A stretch of DNA of 42,870 bases from Afipia sp. (GCA_017474385.1 JAFVHU010000015.1:1-42870); one strand, 5' to 3'; shown: positions 10,500 through 19,221, counted from the stretch's first letter. A program made the numbers and translations. The notes: generated from the letters alone by a model not told the origin.

Positions 10500-11641
10500 C
10501 GCGCACCTTCTATCAGCTTGCGGGCGACAATCACGCGCATGATTTCGTTGGTCCCTTCAAGAATTTGATGCACGCGCAGGTCCCTGACAATTTTCTCGAT
10601 GCCGTATTCGGACAGATAGCCATAACCGCCGTGCAGTTGCAGCGCCTGATTGGCAATCTCGAAGCCTGCGTCGGTGCCAAAGCGCTTGGCCATCGCACAG
10701 AGCATGCCTGCATCGGGGTCCTTGCGATCGAGTGCCGCGGCAGCTCGCCACAGGAATGTGCGCGCGGCTTCCAGTTCGATCGCCATGTCGGCAAGACGAA
10801 ACTGCAACGCCTGAAATTCATCGAGGCGCTGGCCGAAGGCCCTGCGCTCTTTCATGTAGGTAAGCGACTTGTCGAGCGCCGATTGCGCTCCGCCGAGCGA
10901 ACACGCGGCAATGTTGAGACGTCCGCCATCAAGACCAGCCATGGCGATCTTGAAGCCGATGCCCTCCTCGCCGAGTCGATTGGCGACAGGCACGCGGGCG
11001 TTCTCGAAAATCACCGCACGCGTCGGCTGCGCATTCCAGCCCATCTTGCGCTCGTTCGCGCCGAACGAAACGCCCGGCGTGTCGCGATCGATCACCAGCG
11101 TGGAAACGCCACGTGCCCCTTCGCCGCCGGTACGAACCATCGCGACATAAATGTCGCTGGTTCCTGCCCCGGAGATGAACTGCTTCTGACCGTTGAGGAC
11201 GTAGTGATCGCCGTCACGCACCGCGCGGGTCGAAAGCGCCGCAGCGTCCGAGCCCGCACCGGGCTCGGTCAGGGCGTAGCTCGCAATCAGCTCCATGGTG
11301 CAGAGACGCGGTAGCCATTTTTGACGCTGCGCATCGGAGCCATAGGCGTCAATCATCCACGACGCCATGTTGTGGATGGAGATAAACGACGACACCGTCG
11401 GGCATCCGGTCGCCAGCGCCTCGAAGATCAGCGCGGCATCGAACCGCGTCAGCGCCGAGCCGCCGACATCGTCGCGGATGTAGATGCCGCCCATGCCGAG
11501 CGCCGCCGCCTCGCGCATCACATCGACGGGGAAAAACTTTTCCTCGTCCCATTTCAGCGCGAACGGCGCGATTTTCTCGGCCGCGAACTCGCGCGCCATG
11601 TCGCGAACCGCGATTTGATCCTCGGTCAGGGCGAATTGCAT
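10496..11641 (-). CDS. Acyl-CoA dehydrogenase, isobutyryl-CoA dehydrogenase type
   Basis: The product is 381 residues, a standard short-chain acyl-CoA dehydrogenase. FAD-binding segments YALTEPGAGSDAAAL and NGQKQFISGAGTSD are present. The C-terminal GGYGYLSEYGIEKIVRDLR leads into QILEGTNEI, whose Glu is the catalytic base position in this family. Placement between mmsA and the HIBYL-CoA hydrolase gene argues for isobutyryl-CoA as substrate (ACAD8-like), giving methacrylyl-CoA. A dedicated methacrylyl-CoA hydratase is not in this operon. The enoyl-CoA hydratase at 14063 is one candidate for that step. Confidence 0.92.
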   Translation of the reverse strand: MQFALTEDQIAVRDMAREFAAEKIAPFALKWDEEKFFPVDVMREAAALGMGGIYIRDDVGGSALTRFDAALIFEALATGCPTVSSFISIHNMASWMIDAYGSDAQRQKWLPRLCTMELIASYALTEPGAGSDAAALSTRAVRDGDHYVLNGQKQFISGAGTSDIYVAMVRTGGEGARGVSTLVIDRDTPGVSFGANERKMGWNAQPTRAVIFENARVPVANRLGEEGIGFKIAMAGLDGGRLNIAACSLGGAQSALDKSLTYMKERRAFGQRLDEFQALQFRLADMAIELEAARTFLWRAAAALDRKDPDAGMLCAMAKRFGTDAGFEIANQALQLHGGYGYLSEYGIEKIVRDLRVHQILEGTNEIMRVIVARKLIEGAR

Positions 11642-11661
11642 GGCGCGCTCGCTTACTAAAT

Positions 11662-13158
11662 TCAGTTCATCGTCGGGATTGAGAACTCCGCACCGTCCTT
11701 GACGCCGGATGGCCAGCGCGAGGTGACGGTCTTGGTCTTGGTGTAGAAGCGGATCGAATCCGGACCATGCTGGTTGAGATCGCCGAACCCGGACTTCTTC
11801 CAGCCGCCGAAGGTGTAGTAGGCGATCGGCACCGGGATCGGCACGTTGATGCCGACCATGCCGACATTGACCTTGGCCGCGAAGTCGCGCGCCGCGTCGC
11901 CGTCGCGGGTGAAGATCGCAACACCGTTGCCGTAGTCGTGGTCGGACGGCAGCGCGAGCGCCTCGTTGTAGTCCTTGGCGCGGACCACCGACAGGACGGG
12001 GCCGAAGATCTCTTCCTTGTAGATCCGCATGTCCTTGGTGACGTTGTCGAACAGACAGCCGCCCATGTAGAAGCCCTTCTCATAGCCCTGCATCTTGAAG
12101 CCGCGGCCATCGACCGCGAGCTTGGCGCCTTCCTTGATGCCGATCTCGACGTAATCCTTGACCCGCTCCAGCGCGGCTTTGGTCACCAGCGGGCCGAAGT
12201 CGGCGCTTGGATCGGTCGAGGGGCCGATCTTCAGGCTCTCGACGCGCGGAATGAGTTTCTCCATCAGGCGGTCCGCCGTGGTCTTGCCTACGGGGACGGC
12301 AACCGAGATCGCCATGCAGCGTTCGCCGGCCGAACCGTAGCCCGCGCCGATCAGCGCGTCGACGGTCTGGTCCATGTCGGCATCCGGCATGATGATAGCG
12401 TGGTTCTTGGCGCCGCCGAAGCACTGCGCGCGCTTGTTGGTGGCTGCGGCGCGCTCATAGATGTACTGCGCGATCGGCGACGAGCCGACAAAGCCCACGG
12501 CGCGGATATCCGGATCGTCGAGGATCGCGTCGACCGCTTCCTTGTCGCCGTTGACCACGTTGAGGATGCCGGCGGGCAGTCCCGCCTCCATCATCAGCGC
12601 CGCCAGCGCCATCGGCACGCCAGGATCGCGCTCCGAGGGCTTCAGGATGAAGGCGTTGCCGCAGGCGATCGCCGGGGCGAACTTCCACATCGGGATCATC
12701 GCCGGGAAATTGAACGGGGTGATGCCGGCGACCACTCCCAAGGGTTGCCGCATCGAATAGATGTCGATGCCAGGGCCGGCGCCTTCGGTGTACTCGCCCT
12801 TCATCAGATGCGGAATGCCGCAGGCGAACTCGGCCACCTCGAGCCCGCGCTGGATATCGCCCTTGGCGTCAGGCACCGTCTTGCCGTGCTCGCGCGCCAG
12901 CAAATCCGCCAGCTTGTCGTAGTCGCGCTGCACCAGCTCAAGAAACTTCATCATCACCCGCGCGCGGCGCTGCGGGTTGGTATTGGCCCACGCGTCCTGC
13001 GCGGCCTTGGCATTCTCGACCGCCGCCCGCACTTCCGCCTTGGACGCCAGCGCAACCTGGGCCTGAACTTCGCCCGTCATCGGCTCGAACACGTCCGCAA
13101 AACGGCCCGATGTTCCCTTGACCTCGCGGCCTCCAATGAAATGACCAATCGTGCGCAT
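11662..13158 (-). CDS. mmsA: CoA-acylating methylmalonate-semialdehyde dehydrogenase
   Basis: The product is 498 residues, the normal MmsA length. The aldehyde dehydrogenase fold is clear: ITPFNFPAMIPMW (146-158), the glycine-rich FVGSSPIA (223-230) and catalytic Cys281 in SAGERCMAIS. Having Cys followed by Met, and the FNFPAMIP segment, are features of the CoA-dependent MmsA branch. It converts methylmalonate semialdehyde to propionyl-CoA with NAD+ and CoA. It heads the catabolic operon and lies 111 bases after a TetR-type regulator gene on the same strand. Its Shine-Dalgarno sequence lies in a perfect hairpin (see 13165-13188). Confidence 0.95.
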   Translation of the reverse strand: MRTIGHFIGGREVKGTSGRFADVFEPMTGEVQAQVALASKAEVRAAVENAKAAQDAWANTNPQRRARVMMKFLELVQRDYDKLADLLAREHGKTVPDAKGDIQRGLEVAEFACGIPHLMKGEYTEGAGPGIDIYSMRQPLGVVAGITPFNFPAMIPMWKFAPAIACGNAFILKPSERDPGVPMALAALMMEAGLPAGILNVVNGDKEAVDAILDDPDIRAVGFVGSSPIAQYIYERAAATNKRAQCFGGAKNHAIIMPDADMDQTVDALIGAGYGSAGERCMAISVAVPVGKTTADRLMEKLIPRVESLKIGPSTDPSADFGPLVTKAALERVKDYVEIGIKEGAKLAVDGRGFKMQGYEKGFYMGGCLFDNVTKDMRIYKEEIFGPVLSVVRAKDYNEALALPSDHDYGNGVAIFTRDGDAARDFAAKVNVGMVGINVPIPVPIAYYTFGGWKKSGFGDLNQHGPDSIRFYTKTKTVTSRWPSGVKDGAEFSIPTMN

Positions 13159-13164
13159 GCGTAT

Positions 13165-13188
13165 CCTCCAAAAGCGTGTGTTTGGAGG
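13165..13188 (-). promoter_or_regulatory. Perfect inverted repeat containing the mmsA Shine-Dalgarno
   Basis: On the minus strand CCTCCAAA (13188-13181), an 8-base loop and TTTGGAGG (13172-13165) form a perfect 8-bp stem. The GGAGG in the downstream arm is the mmsA ribosome-binding site, 6 bases before the ATG at 13158. As RNA it could occlude translation initiation. As DNA it could be an operator for the adjacent TetR-type protein. There is no T-run, so it is not a typical terminator. Confidence 0.6.
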
Positions 13189-13269
13189 CTTTTAGCATCG
13201 CGGATACGGCGTTTGGAACCGGGTTCTGCGCACAGCACGGTGGCGCGCAATGCAAAGAGACCGGGCAGC

Positions 13270-13896
13270 TCAGTTGTCGGTTTTTGCGGCTTTCGGCTTC
13301 TTCGCGCGCGGTTTCGGCGCATTCTCGCCTCGCAGGGCCGCCTGGCGGCCGGCGCTGAGGATTTCGTCGGAGAATTCACTCGTACCCGCTGCACGCGCCA
13401 GAATCATCGCCCCCATCATGGTCGAGATGATGCCGATGGCTTCGCGGCGGGCTGTCTTCGCCGGCAGTTCCGGCAATTGCTCGACCACCATCGTGATCAT
13501 GTCTTCAAGTCTGGTGGCAAAAGCCTTGCGCGTCTTGGGATTCGCGCGAGACACCTCGATGCCCAGCGACGGCAAGGCGCAGCCGTTGCCAACGTCGTCG
13601 CGGTGCTCGGTCGTCAGATAACCGTTCACGATCGCGGCGAGACGCTTGCCTTCGGGCTCCCGCTCCGCACGCTTGCGCCACCGTCCGGTGGTCTGCTGCA
13701 TCGCATGCGCGAAGGCCTCACTGATCAGCGCGTCGCGCGACGGGAAGTGAGCATAGAACCCGCCGTGGGTGAGACCGGCTTCCTTCATCAATTCAGCGAC
13801 ACCGAGGCTCGCCGCTCCGCGCTCGCGCAGCCGCACGGAGGCGTTCTTCACGATCCGGGCGTGGGTTTCAGCCTTGTGATCTTTCGAATAGCGCAT
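13270..13896 (-). CDS. TetR/AcrR-family transcriptional regulator
   Basis: The product is 208 residues. The N-terminal DNA-binding domain has the TetR signature: ARIVKNASVRLRERGAASLGVAELMKEAGLTHGGFYAHFPSRDAL (about 13-57), with the recognition helix in GLTHGGFYAHF. The C-terminal ligand-binding part resembles the TetR_C branch with GNGCALPSLGIE. The last 20 residues are a Lys/Pro/Ala-rich tail, probably disordered. It sits just upstream of mmsA in the same orientation, so it is the obvious local repressor candidate for the valine operon, with a CoA ester or branched acid as possible effector. The ligand is not known. Confidence 0.9.
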   Translation of the reverse strand: MRYSKDHKAETHARIVKNASVRLRERGAASLGVAELMKEAGLTHGGFYAHFPSRDALISEAFAHAMQQTTGRWRKRAEREPEGKRLAAIVNGYLTTEHRDDVGNGCALPSLGIEVSRANPKTRKAFATRLEDMITMVVEQLPELPAKTARREAIGIISTMMGAMILARAAGTSEFSDEILSAGRQAALRGENAPKPRAKKPKAAKTDN

Positions 13897-14062
13897 CGCT
13901 GCCTCATCAAATGTCCCGGATCATATAATAACACATTCCTGAGCCAGAAGCGCCCATTTCGCACTGAGAAATAGCTGCCATGCATGGATTTGACGGCAAG
14001 GAGGAGATCGCGCACCATCCGCGTCCCCTCGCTGCAACGCGCAAATATCAGGCTCCATAAAA

Positions 14063-14833
14063 ATGCAACCAATAAACGACCACTGCAACGTCGTACGCGG
14101 CGAGAACGGCATCGCACAATTAACAATCTGCAATGCGGGTCCGCTCAACATCATGAATTCCGCCGTCATCCGCGGCGTTCGCGAAGGATTGGAGTTTCTC
14201 GCCAGGGACACCAGTATCCGCGTGCTGGTCGTACGCGGCTCGGGCGAGAAAAGCATGATCGGCGGCGCGGACATCAAGGAGATGGCGACGCTCGATCAGG
14301 CCTCGGCTGAGAAATTTATCACCGGCTTGCGCGACCTGTGCGAAGCAGTCCGACAGTTTCCCACACCGGTCATCGCGCGTTTGCGCGGATGGTGTCTCGG
14401 CGGCGGACTGGAATTTGCCGCGGCCTGCGATCTGCGCATCGCGTCGCAGGATGCAAAGTTCGCGATGCCCGAGGTCAAGGTCGGCATCCCCTCTGTCATC
14501 CATGCGGCGTTGTTGCCGCGGTTGATCGGCTGGGGACGCGCCCGCTGGCTGATCCTGACTGCGGCGACCATCGATGCACCGACGGCACTCAACTGGGGCC
14601 TGGTCGATCAGGTCGTACCTGAGACCGATCTCGATGCAGCCATCGCAGCAACGGCCGCGGCGATTGCGGAGTGCGGACCCGAAGCCATGCGAAGCCAGAA
14701 AGAGCTTCTGAAACAGTGGGAGGAACTTCCACTCACCGAATCCGTCAATCTCAGCGTCGGCGTCTTCGGCAAGTCGTTCCTGACTGGCGAACCCCAGCGC
14801 CACATGCAGGCATTTCTCGACAGACGAAAATAA
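14063..14833 (+). CDS. Enoyl-CoA hydratase/isomerase (crotonase family)
   Basis: The product is 256 residues, the usual crotonase length. Oxyanion-hole segments are MIGGADIKEM (about 66-75) and GWCLGGGLEFAAACDLRIAS, which contains a catalytic-position Glu. The following FAMPEVKVGIPS contains the second Glu. It probably hydrates a 2-enoyl-CoA, though isomerase activity cannot be excluded. The ATG at 14063 has only a weak Shine-Dalgarno. The gene diverges from the TetR regulator and precedes the thiolase gene by 185 bases. It could supply the methacrylyl-CoA hydration step missing from the valine operon, but that is inference from position. Confidence 0.88.
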   Translation: MQPINDHCNVVRGENGIAQLTICNAGPLNIMNSAVIRGVREGLEFLARDTSIRVLVVRGSGEKSMIGGADIKEMATLDQASAEKFITGLRDLCEAVRQFPTPVIARLRGWCLGGGLEFAAACDLRIASQDAKFAMPEVKVGIPSVIHAALLPRLIGWGRARWLILTAATIDAPTALNWGLVDQVVPETDLDAAIAATAAAIAECGPEAMRSQKELLKQWEELPLTESVNLSVGVFGKSFLTGEPQRHMQAFLDRRK

Positions 14834-14864
14834 TTCATCCGTCGCACGAAAATATCTCATGCCT

Positions 14865-14898
14865 GTGGCATGCCACGACATGTTTTAAACGTGTGGCA
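14865..14898. promoter_or_regulatory. Nested palindromes upstream of thiolase gene
   Basis: GTGGCATGCCAC (14865-14876) is a perfect 12-bp palindrome. Its TGCCAC half is repeated in inverse as GTGGCA at 14893-14898, so the half-site occurs three times in 34 bases. This could be an operator for the thiolase gene at 15019 or a transcript-end structure for the hydratase gene. No T-run follows it directly. Confidence 0.4.
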
Positions 14899-15018
14899 GC
14901 TTGTCCGCACGTGATTCATGCTTTTATTGTCATGACGCGGATTGCTATTTCCGCATCCTTTCATATGATGCATGTCATCTAACACGGCGATGCTCCGTGC
15001 GAGAACAAGGAGAGTTGC

Positions 15019-16212
15019 ATGTCCACGTCCGATCCCGTTGTCATCGTATCCGCAGTACGCACTCCCCTTGGCCGCTTTCAGGGCGACCTGTCGTCGTTCA
15101 GCGCGCACAATCTTGGCTCGCACGCGATCGGCGCGGCCCTTGAGCGCGCTAAACTCTCGCCCGACCGAATCGACGAAGTTTTCATGGGCTGCGTTCTGCC
15201 CGCCGGACAGGGGCAGGCCCCTGCCCGCCAGGCCGCCCGCGGCGCGAAGCTGCCGGATGCCACCGGAGCCACCACCGTCAACAAGGTGTGCGGTTCGGGC
15301 ATGAAGGCCACCATGCTTGCCCACGACATCATCAGTGCAGGTTCGGCAGACATCGTCATCTCCGGCGGCATGGAGAGCATGACCAACGCGCCATACCTGC
15401 TCCAAAAGGCGCGCGGCGGTTACCGCGTCGGCCACGACCGCATCATCGATCACATGATGATGGATGGTCTTGAGGACGCCTATGAAACCGGCCGCTCGAT
15501 GGGCGATTTCGGCGAAGCAGCCGCAGAAGCCTACCAGTTCAGCCGTAAGGATCAGGACGACTACGCGATCGAGACGCTGACGCGGGCGCGCAATGCCGTC
15601 GAGAGCGGAGCGTTCAAGAAGGAAATCGCGCCTATCGCGGTGAAAGAGAAGGCCGGCGTTCGCGTCGTCGAGAACGACGAACATCCGCTGAAAGTCGATC
15701 CCGCCAAGATTCCGAACCTGAAGCCTGCGTTCCGGCCCAACGGCACGATTACGCCGGCGGCCTCCTCCGCCAATGCCGACGGCGCGGCGGCGCTGGTTCT
15801 GACGCGCCGCTCGATCGCTGAGCGCGAGGGCCTGCCGATTCTTGCCGAGATCAAGGGTCACTCGACGCACAGCCAGGCCCCGGACTGGTTCACCACCGCC
15901 CCTATTCCGGCGATCCGCAAGCTCCTTGAAAAGATCGGCTGGACCGCAAGCGACGTCGATCTCTACGAGATCAATGAAGCCTTCGCCGTGGTGCCGATGG
16001 CGGCCGCACGCGATCTCGGAATTCCGCGCGACAAGCTCAATGTCAATGGCGGCGCATGTGCGCTCGGCCACCCCATCGGCGCAACCGGCGCACGGCTGAT
16101 CGTGACGCTGCTGCATGCGATGGAAAAGAACAACGTCAAGCGCGGCATCGCTTCGCTGTGCATTGGCGGCGGTGAAGCAACCGCTATCGCGGTCGAGCGC
16201 AAGCTCAACTGA
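15019..16212 (+). CDS. Acetyl-CoA acetyltransferase (thiolase)
   Basis: The product is 397 residues, a standard thiolase. The nucleophilic Cys91 is in [10 protein letters not shown]. The oxyanion/base motifs follow: [21 protein letters not shown] with His351, and the second active-site Cys381 in [11 protein letters not shown]. The last motif has Glu where many thiolases carry a small residue or Met. Length and motifs fit a biosynthetic-type acetoacetyl-CoA thiolase, but degradative 3-ketoacyl-CoA thiolase activity is also possible. A GGAGAG Shine-Dalgarno precedes the ATG. It stands alone with no phaB or other PHB gene adjacent. Confidence 0.92.
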   Translation: MSTSDPVVIVSAVRTPLGRFQGDLSSFSAHNLGSHAIGAALERAKLSPDRIDEVFMGCVLPAGQGQAPARQAARGAKLPDATGATTVNKVCGSGMKATMLAHDIISAGSADIVISGGMESMTNAPYLLQKARGGYRVGHDRIIDHMMMDGLEDAYETGRSMGDFGEAAAEAYQFSRKDQDDYAIETLTRARNAVESGAFKKEIAPIAVKEKAGVRVVENDEHPLKVDPAKIPNLKPAFRPNGTITPAASSANADGAAALVLTRRSIAEREGLPILAEIKGHSTHSQAPDWFTTAPIPAIRKLLEKIGWTASDVDLYEINEAFAVVPMAAARDLGIPRDKLNVNGGACALGHPIGATGARLIVTLLHAMEKNNVKRGIASLCIGGGEATAIAVERKLN

Positions 16213-16232
16213 CCGCGCGCAAACTTGTCATG

Positions 16233-16256
16233 CACCGGCGGAAATTTCCGCCGGTG
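16233..16256. terminator. 24-bp perfect palindrome after thiolase gene
   Basis: CACCGGCGGA (16233-16242), AATT, TCCGCCGGTG (16247-16256) gives a perfect 10-bp stem with a four-base loop, starting 21 bases past the thiolase stop. It lacks a T-run, so it is more likely an mRNA 3' structure or regulatory palindrome than a strong intrinsic terminator. The next gene starts 62 bases downstream. Confidence 0.5.
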
Positions 16257-16318
16257 TCGTGAACCGCACACCCGACAAGCGGGCTGCGATATATTCCTGT
16301 GCAACCTGTGGTGAGATC

Positions 16319-17599
16319 GTGAAACGAAGCAGCGCGATACGACGGATCGTCGTCACTGGAATGGGTGCCGTGTCTCCGCTTGGCTCCGGCGTAGAAGCCA
16401 ACTGGTCCCGGCTGATTGCCGGGCAATCCGGCATCCGCGCACTGTCGGATAATGTCGCGGCCGATCTGCCGGTGAAAGCCTGCGGCATCGTCCCCGATAT
16501 CGTCGAAGATCCGGAATTCGGCTTTGATCCCGATCGCGCGATTCCGAAAAAAGATCAGAAGAAGATGGACCGCTTCATCCAGTTCGCGATGATGGCGGCG
16601 GACGAGGCGATTGCACAGGCTGGATGGAAGCCGGAGGATGCGCGTTCGCGTGAGCGCACTGCGACCATCATCGGCTCAGGTGTTGGCGGTTTTCCAGCCA
16701 TTGTTGATGCGGTTCGCACCACCGATGAGCGCGGCGTGCGCCGCCTTTCGCCTTTCACCGTGCCGTCGTTCCTCGTTAACCTCGCAGCGGGGCAGGTTTC
16801 GATCCGTCATGGCTTCAAAGGCGCACTCGGTGCGCCGGTGACCGCATGCGCCGCAGGCGTCCAGGCCATCGGCGATGCCGCTCGTCTTCTTCTTGCGGGT
16901 GAAGCGGATGTCGCGATTGCCGGCGGCGCCGAAGCCTGCATTGATCGCGTCAGCCTCGGCGGCTTCGCCGCCGCGCGCGCCCTCTCGACCAATTTCAACG
17001 ACGATCCGCAGCGCGCATCGCGCCCCTTCGACCGCGACCGCGACGGCTTCGTGATGGGCGAAGGCGCGGGTATTGTGGTCATCGAAACACTCGACCATGC
17101 GCTGAGCCGCGGAGCGACACCAATCGCCGAACTCGTCGGCTACGGCACCACATCCGACGCCTACCATATGACCGCCGGACCGGACGACGGGGACGGCGCG
17201 CGGCGCTCGATTGAAATTGCGCTGCGACAGGCCGGGATTTCGCCGATCGAGGTTCAGCATCTCAACGCACATGCGACCTCGACGCCTGTCGGTGACAACG
17301 GCGAGCTCGCGGCGATCAAAGCTGTGTTCGGGACAGAAGGCCGGGTCGCGGTCAGTTCCACAAAGTCCGCAACAGGCCACCTGCTCGGTGCGGCAGGCGG
17401 ACTCGAAGCCATCTTCTCGGTGCTTGCTCTGCGCGATCAGATTGCGCCCGCAACACTCAATCTGGATCACCCGGATGCGGCAGCCGAAGGTATCGACCTT
17501 GTCCGCGGCGCAGCGCGGCCGATGGCCATCGAGCATGTGTTGTCGAACGGATTCGGTTTCGGCGGCGTCAACGCGAGCGTCCTGTTCCGCGCCTGGTAA
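16319..17599 (+). CDS. Beta-ketoacyl-ACP synthase II-like (FabF family), orphan copy
   Basis: The product is 426 residues from a GTG at 16319, preceded by GGTGAG. The family N-terminus [15 protein letters not shown] starts at residue 8. The KAS catalytic triad is complete: Cys177 in VTACAAG, His318 in [11 protein letters not shown] and His354 with Lys349 in [14 protein letters not shown]. The fingerprint [10 protein letters not shown] is near the C-terminus. It catalyses decarboxylative condensation of malonyl-ACP with acyl-ACP. No acyl carrier protein, fabG or fabZ gene lies nearby, so this is not the main fatty-acid cluster. It may be a second copy for a special lipid. It has no TM segment. 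Confidence 0.9.
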   Translation: MKRSSAIRRIVVTGMGAVSPLGSGVEANWSRLIAGQSGIRALSDNVAADLPVKACGIVPDIVEDPEFGFDPDRAIPKKDQKKMDRFIQFAMMAADEAIAQAGWKPEDARSRERTATIIGSGVGGFPAIVDAVRTTDERGVRRLSPFTVPSFLVNLAAGQVSIRHGFKGALGAPVTACAAGVQAIGDAARLLLAGEADVAIAGGAEACIDRVSLGGFAAARALSTNFNDDPQRASRPFDRDRDGFVMGEGAGIVVIETLDHALSRGATPIAELVGYGTTSDAYHMTAGPDDGDGARRSIEIALRQAGISPIEVQHLNAHATSTPVGDNGELAAIKAVFGTEGRVAVSSTKSATGHLLGAAGGLEAIFSVLALRDQIAPATLNLDHPDAAAEGIDLVRGAARPMAIEHVLSNGFGFGGVNASVLFRAW

Positions 17600-17622
17600 G
17601 GCGCGGCCAACGACGCGGAAGG

Positions 17623-18138
17623 CTAGTTTGAAGCTGGCTTACGCGCCAGCCGCTTGTTCTTCGCGTTGAGATAGTCTCTCGTAACTTCCGTCGCGCCGCG
17701 ACCGGGCTTGTACATTAATTCGTCCGAAGAAACAGCACGACCTGATGTAGAGCGAAGGACCAGTGGTGCAATCGCTGACCCGCTGACGCAATCGAACGCA
17801 AGGACCGGTTCGTTGCCGCGTCCCGACACCCAGCGGTCACCCCACTGCAGGATCGCCATCAGCGCGACCTGAAATTCCTTCGCCTTTAATGTCGGAACGT
17901 ACTCAAACCGCGTTCCCCGCTTGCCGACGTCCATCTGTGTTAGCATTCCCTCTTCCACGAGGTGCCGGAGCCGATCCGTGAGCGTATTCCGCGCAATGCC
18001 AAGACCGCTCGTAAACCCCTCGAATGTGCGGATGCCTGCAAGCGCATCCCGCAAGATCAAGAGCGACCATGAATCGCCGAGTACCGCGAGCGAACGGGCG
18101 ATCGAACAGTTCAACCGGCTGAAAGAAGGCTCTCGCAT
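17623..18138 (-). CDS. HxlR-family transcriptional regulator
   Basis: The product is 171 residues from the ATG at 18138. That start has AAGGA about 10 bases upstream, whereas the in-frame ATG at 18156 has no ribosome site and abuts a palindrome. The HxlR winged helix is clear: CSIARSLAVLGDSWSLLILRDALAG, then GLGIARNTLTDRLRHLVEEGML as recognition region. A single Cys just before the first helix (residue 11 from the chosen start) matches the conserved redox or electrophile-sensing Cys of YodB/QorR-type members. The C-terminal half extends beyond the usual 110-120 residues. It is divergent from the MDR gene and probably controls it. Confidence 0.88.
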   Translation of the reverse strand: MREPSFSRLNCSIARSLAVLGDSWSLLILRDALAGIRTFEGFTSGLGIARNTLTDRLRHLVEEGMLTQMDVGKRGTRFEYVPTLKAKEFQVALMAILQWGDRWVSGRGNEPVLAFDCVSGSAIAPLVLRSTSGRAVSSDELMYKPGRGATEVTRDYLNAKNKRLARKPASN

Positions 18139-18156
18139 ACCAGTCATTTCCTTCAT

Positions 18157-18181
18157 TTAGTTGCTAACTAAGACTAGTTGC
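18157..18181. promoter_or_regulatory. Candidate HxlR operator in divergent spacer
   Basis: TTAGTT (18157-18162), GCT, AACTAA (18166-18171) is a perfect inverted repeat, and TAGTTGC of this site (18158-18164) recurs at 18175-18181, 17 bases on. It lies between the HxlR gene and the MDR gene. AGTT/AACT palindromes are typical of HxlR-type operators. Binding here could repress both genes. Confidence 0.5.
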
Positions 18182-18243
18182 AATATCAGACTGATTACAA
18201 CATTTCGCACCAAGCCGCCAAGCGGCGATTATGGGAGGTCACC

Positions 18244-19221
18244 ATGCACAACGTTCAGATCAATGCATTCGGCAAGCCCTGGGAAGTCGTCGAGACCGTC
18301 AGCCTCCCCGATCCCGGAGCACCGGGTGCCGGCGAGATCGTCGTCGACATGGAATTTTCTCCGATCAATCCGTCCGACCTCGTACTGATCCGGGGCCTCT
18401 ACGGCGTGAAGCCGAAACTCCCGGCGCCCGTTGGCTCTGAAGGCGTCGCGCGCATTGCCAAAATCGGCTCCGGCGTGACCGGTATCAAGGAAGGCGATCG
18501 CGTGCTCTTTCCACGAGGCGCATCGACATGGCTCACGCGTGCCAAGGTCAAGGCCGAGGGGTTGTTCGCGTTGCCGGATCGAGCCGATCCGCAACAGCTC
18601 TCGATGCTGATGGTCAATCCTCCGACGGCCTATCTTCTGCTGACCGAGTATGTCTCGCTCAAGAAAGGCGACTGGGTTCTCCAGACCGCCGGCAATTCTG
18701 GCGTCGGCCGTGCCGTCATCGCGATCGCAAAACAGATGGGCGTTCATACCGTCAGCATCGTGCGCCGTCCCGAACTTGTCGATGAATTGAAAAAGCTCGG
18801 TGCCGACGTGGTTCTGGTAGAAGGACCGGACCTCGCCAAGCGGGTCAGGGAAGCAACCGACAAAGCCAAGATCATGCTGGCGCTCGATTGCGTCGGCGGG
18901 CCCGGTCTGATGGCGGTCAACGACTGCCTTGCAAACGGCGGGACACTGGTCGCCTTTGGCGTGATGAGCGGCGGCCCCGGCCTCTTCTTCACCGCCCCGA
19001 ACATTTTCCGCGACCTGACGCTGAAAGGCTTCTGGCTGTTGAACTGGTTCAACAAGAATCCGACCGAGCGCGTCGTCGAGGTCCAGAAGAAGATGGCCGG
19101 CTGGATCGCCGACGGCACACTTTTCACGCCGATCGAAGCCACCTACCCGCTCAGCGAGTCTGCTGCCGCGCTGTCTCATTCCGCGAAAGGCACCGGAAAA
19201 ATCCTGTTCAAGGGCGGCTGA
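18244..19221 (+). CDS. MDR-family oxidoreductase, 2-enoyl reductase (ETR/MECR)-like
   Basis: The product is 325 residues, starting at the ATG 18244 after a GGGAGGT ribosome site. The N-terminal GroES-like domain has NPSDLVLIRGLYG, characteristic of zinc-independent enoyl reductases and quinone oxidoreductases. The nucleotide site is QTAGNSGVGRAVIAIAK. Zn ligands of alcohol dehydrogenases are absent. It is probably an NADPH-dependent reductase of an enoyl thioester, quinone or other electrophilic alkene. Divergence from an HxlR regulator with a sensor-type Cys suggests induction by quinones or aldehydes. The precise substrate cannot be read from sequence. Confidence 0.85.
   Translation: MHNVQINAFGKPWEVVETVSLPDPGAPGAGEIVVDMEFSPINPSDLVLIRGLYGVKPKLPAPVGSEGVARIAKIGSGVTGIKEGDRVLFPRGASTWLTRAKVKAEGLFALPDRADPQQLSMLMVNPPTAYLLLTEYVSLKKGDWVLQTAGNSGVGRAVIAIAKQMGVHTVSIVRRPELVDELKKLGADVVLVEGPDLAKRVREATDKAKIMLALDCVGGPGLMAVNDCLANGGTLVAFGVMSGGPGLFFTAPNIFRDLTLKGFWLLNWFNKNPTERVVEVQKKMAGWIADGTLFTPIEATYPLSESAAALSHSAKGTGKILFKGG

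Noticed and set aside
11767-13974. Long plus-strand open frame (735 codons) opposite mmsA and the TetR gene
   Set aside because: It is the antisense shadow of two well-recognised genes; its translation is His/Arg/Asp-rich with no domain. High GC and codon bias create such frames.
14857-16116. Minus-strand open frame (419 codons) opposite the thiolase
   Set aside because: It is an antisense shadow; the plus strand has the complete thiolase active site.
15971-16318. FabF starting at 16115 with a 68-residue extension
   Set aside because: The extension overlaps the thiolase gene and lacks homology; GTG 16319 has a ribosome site and begins near the family N-terminus.
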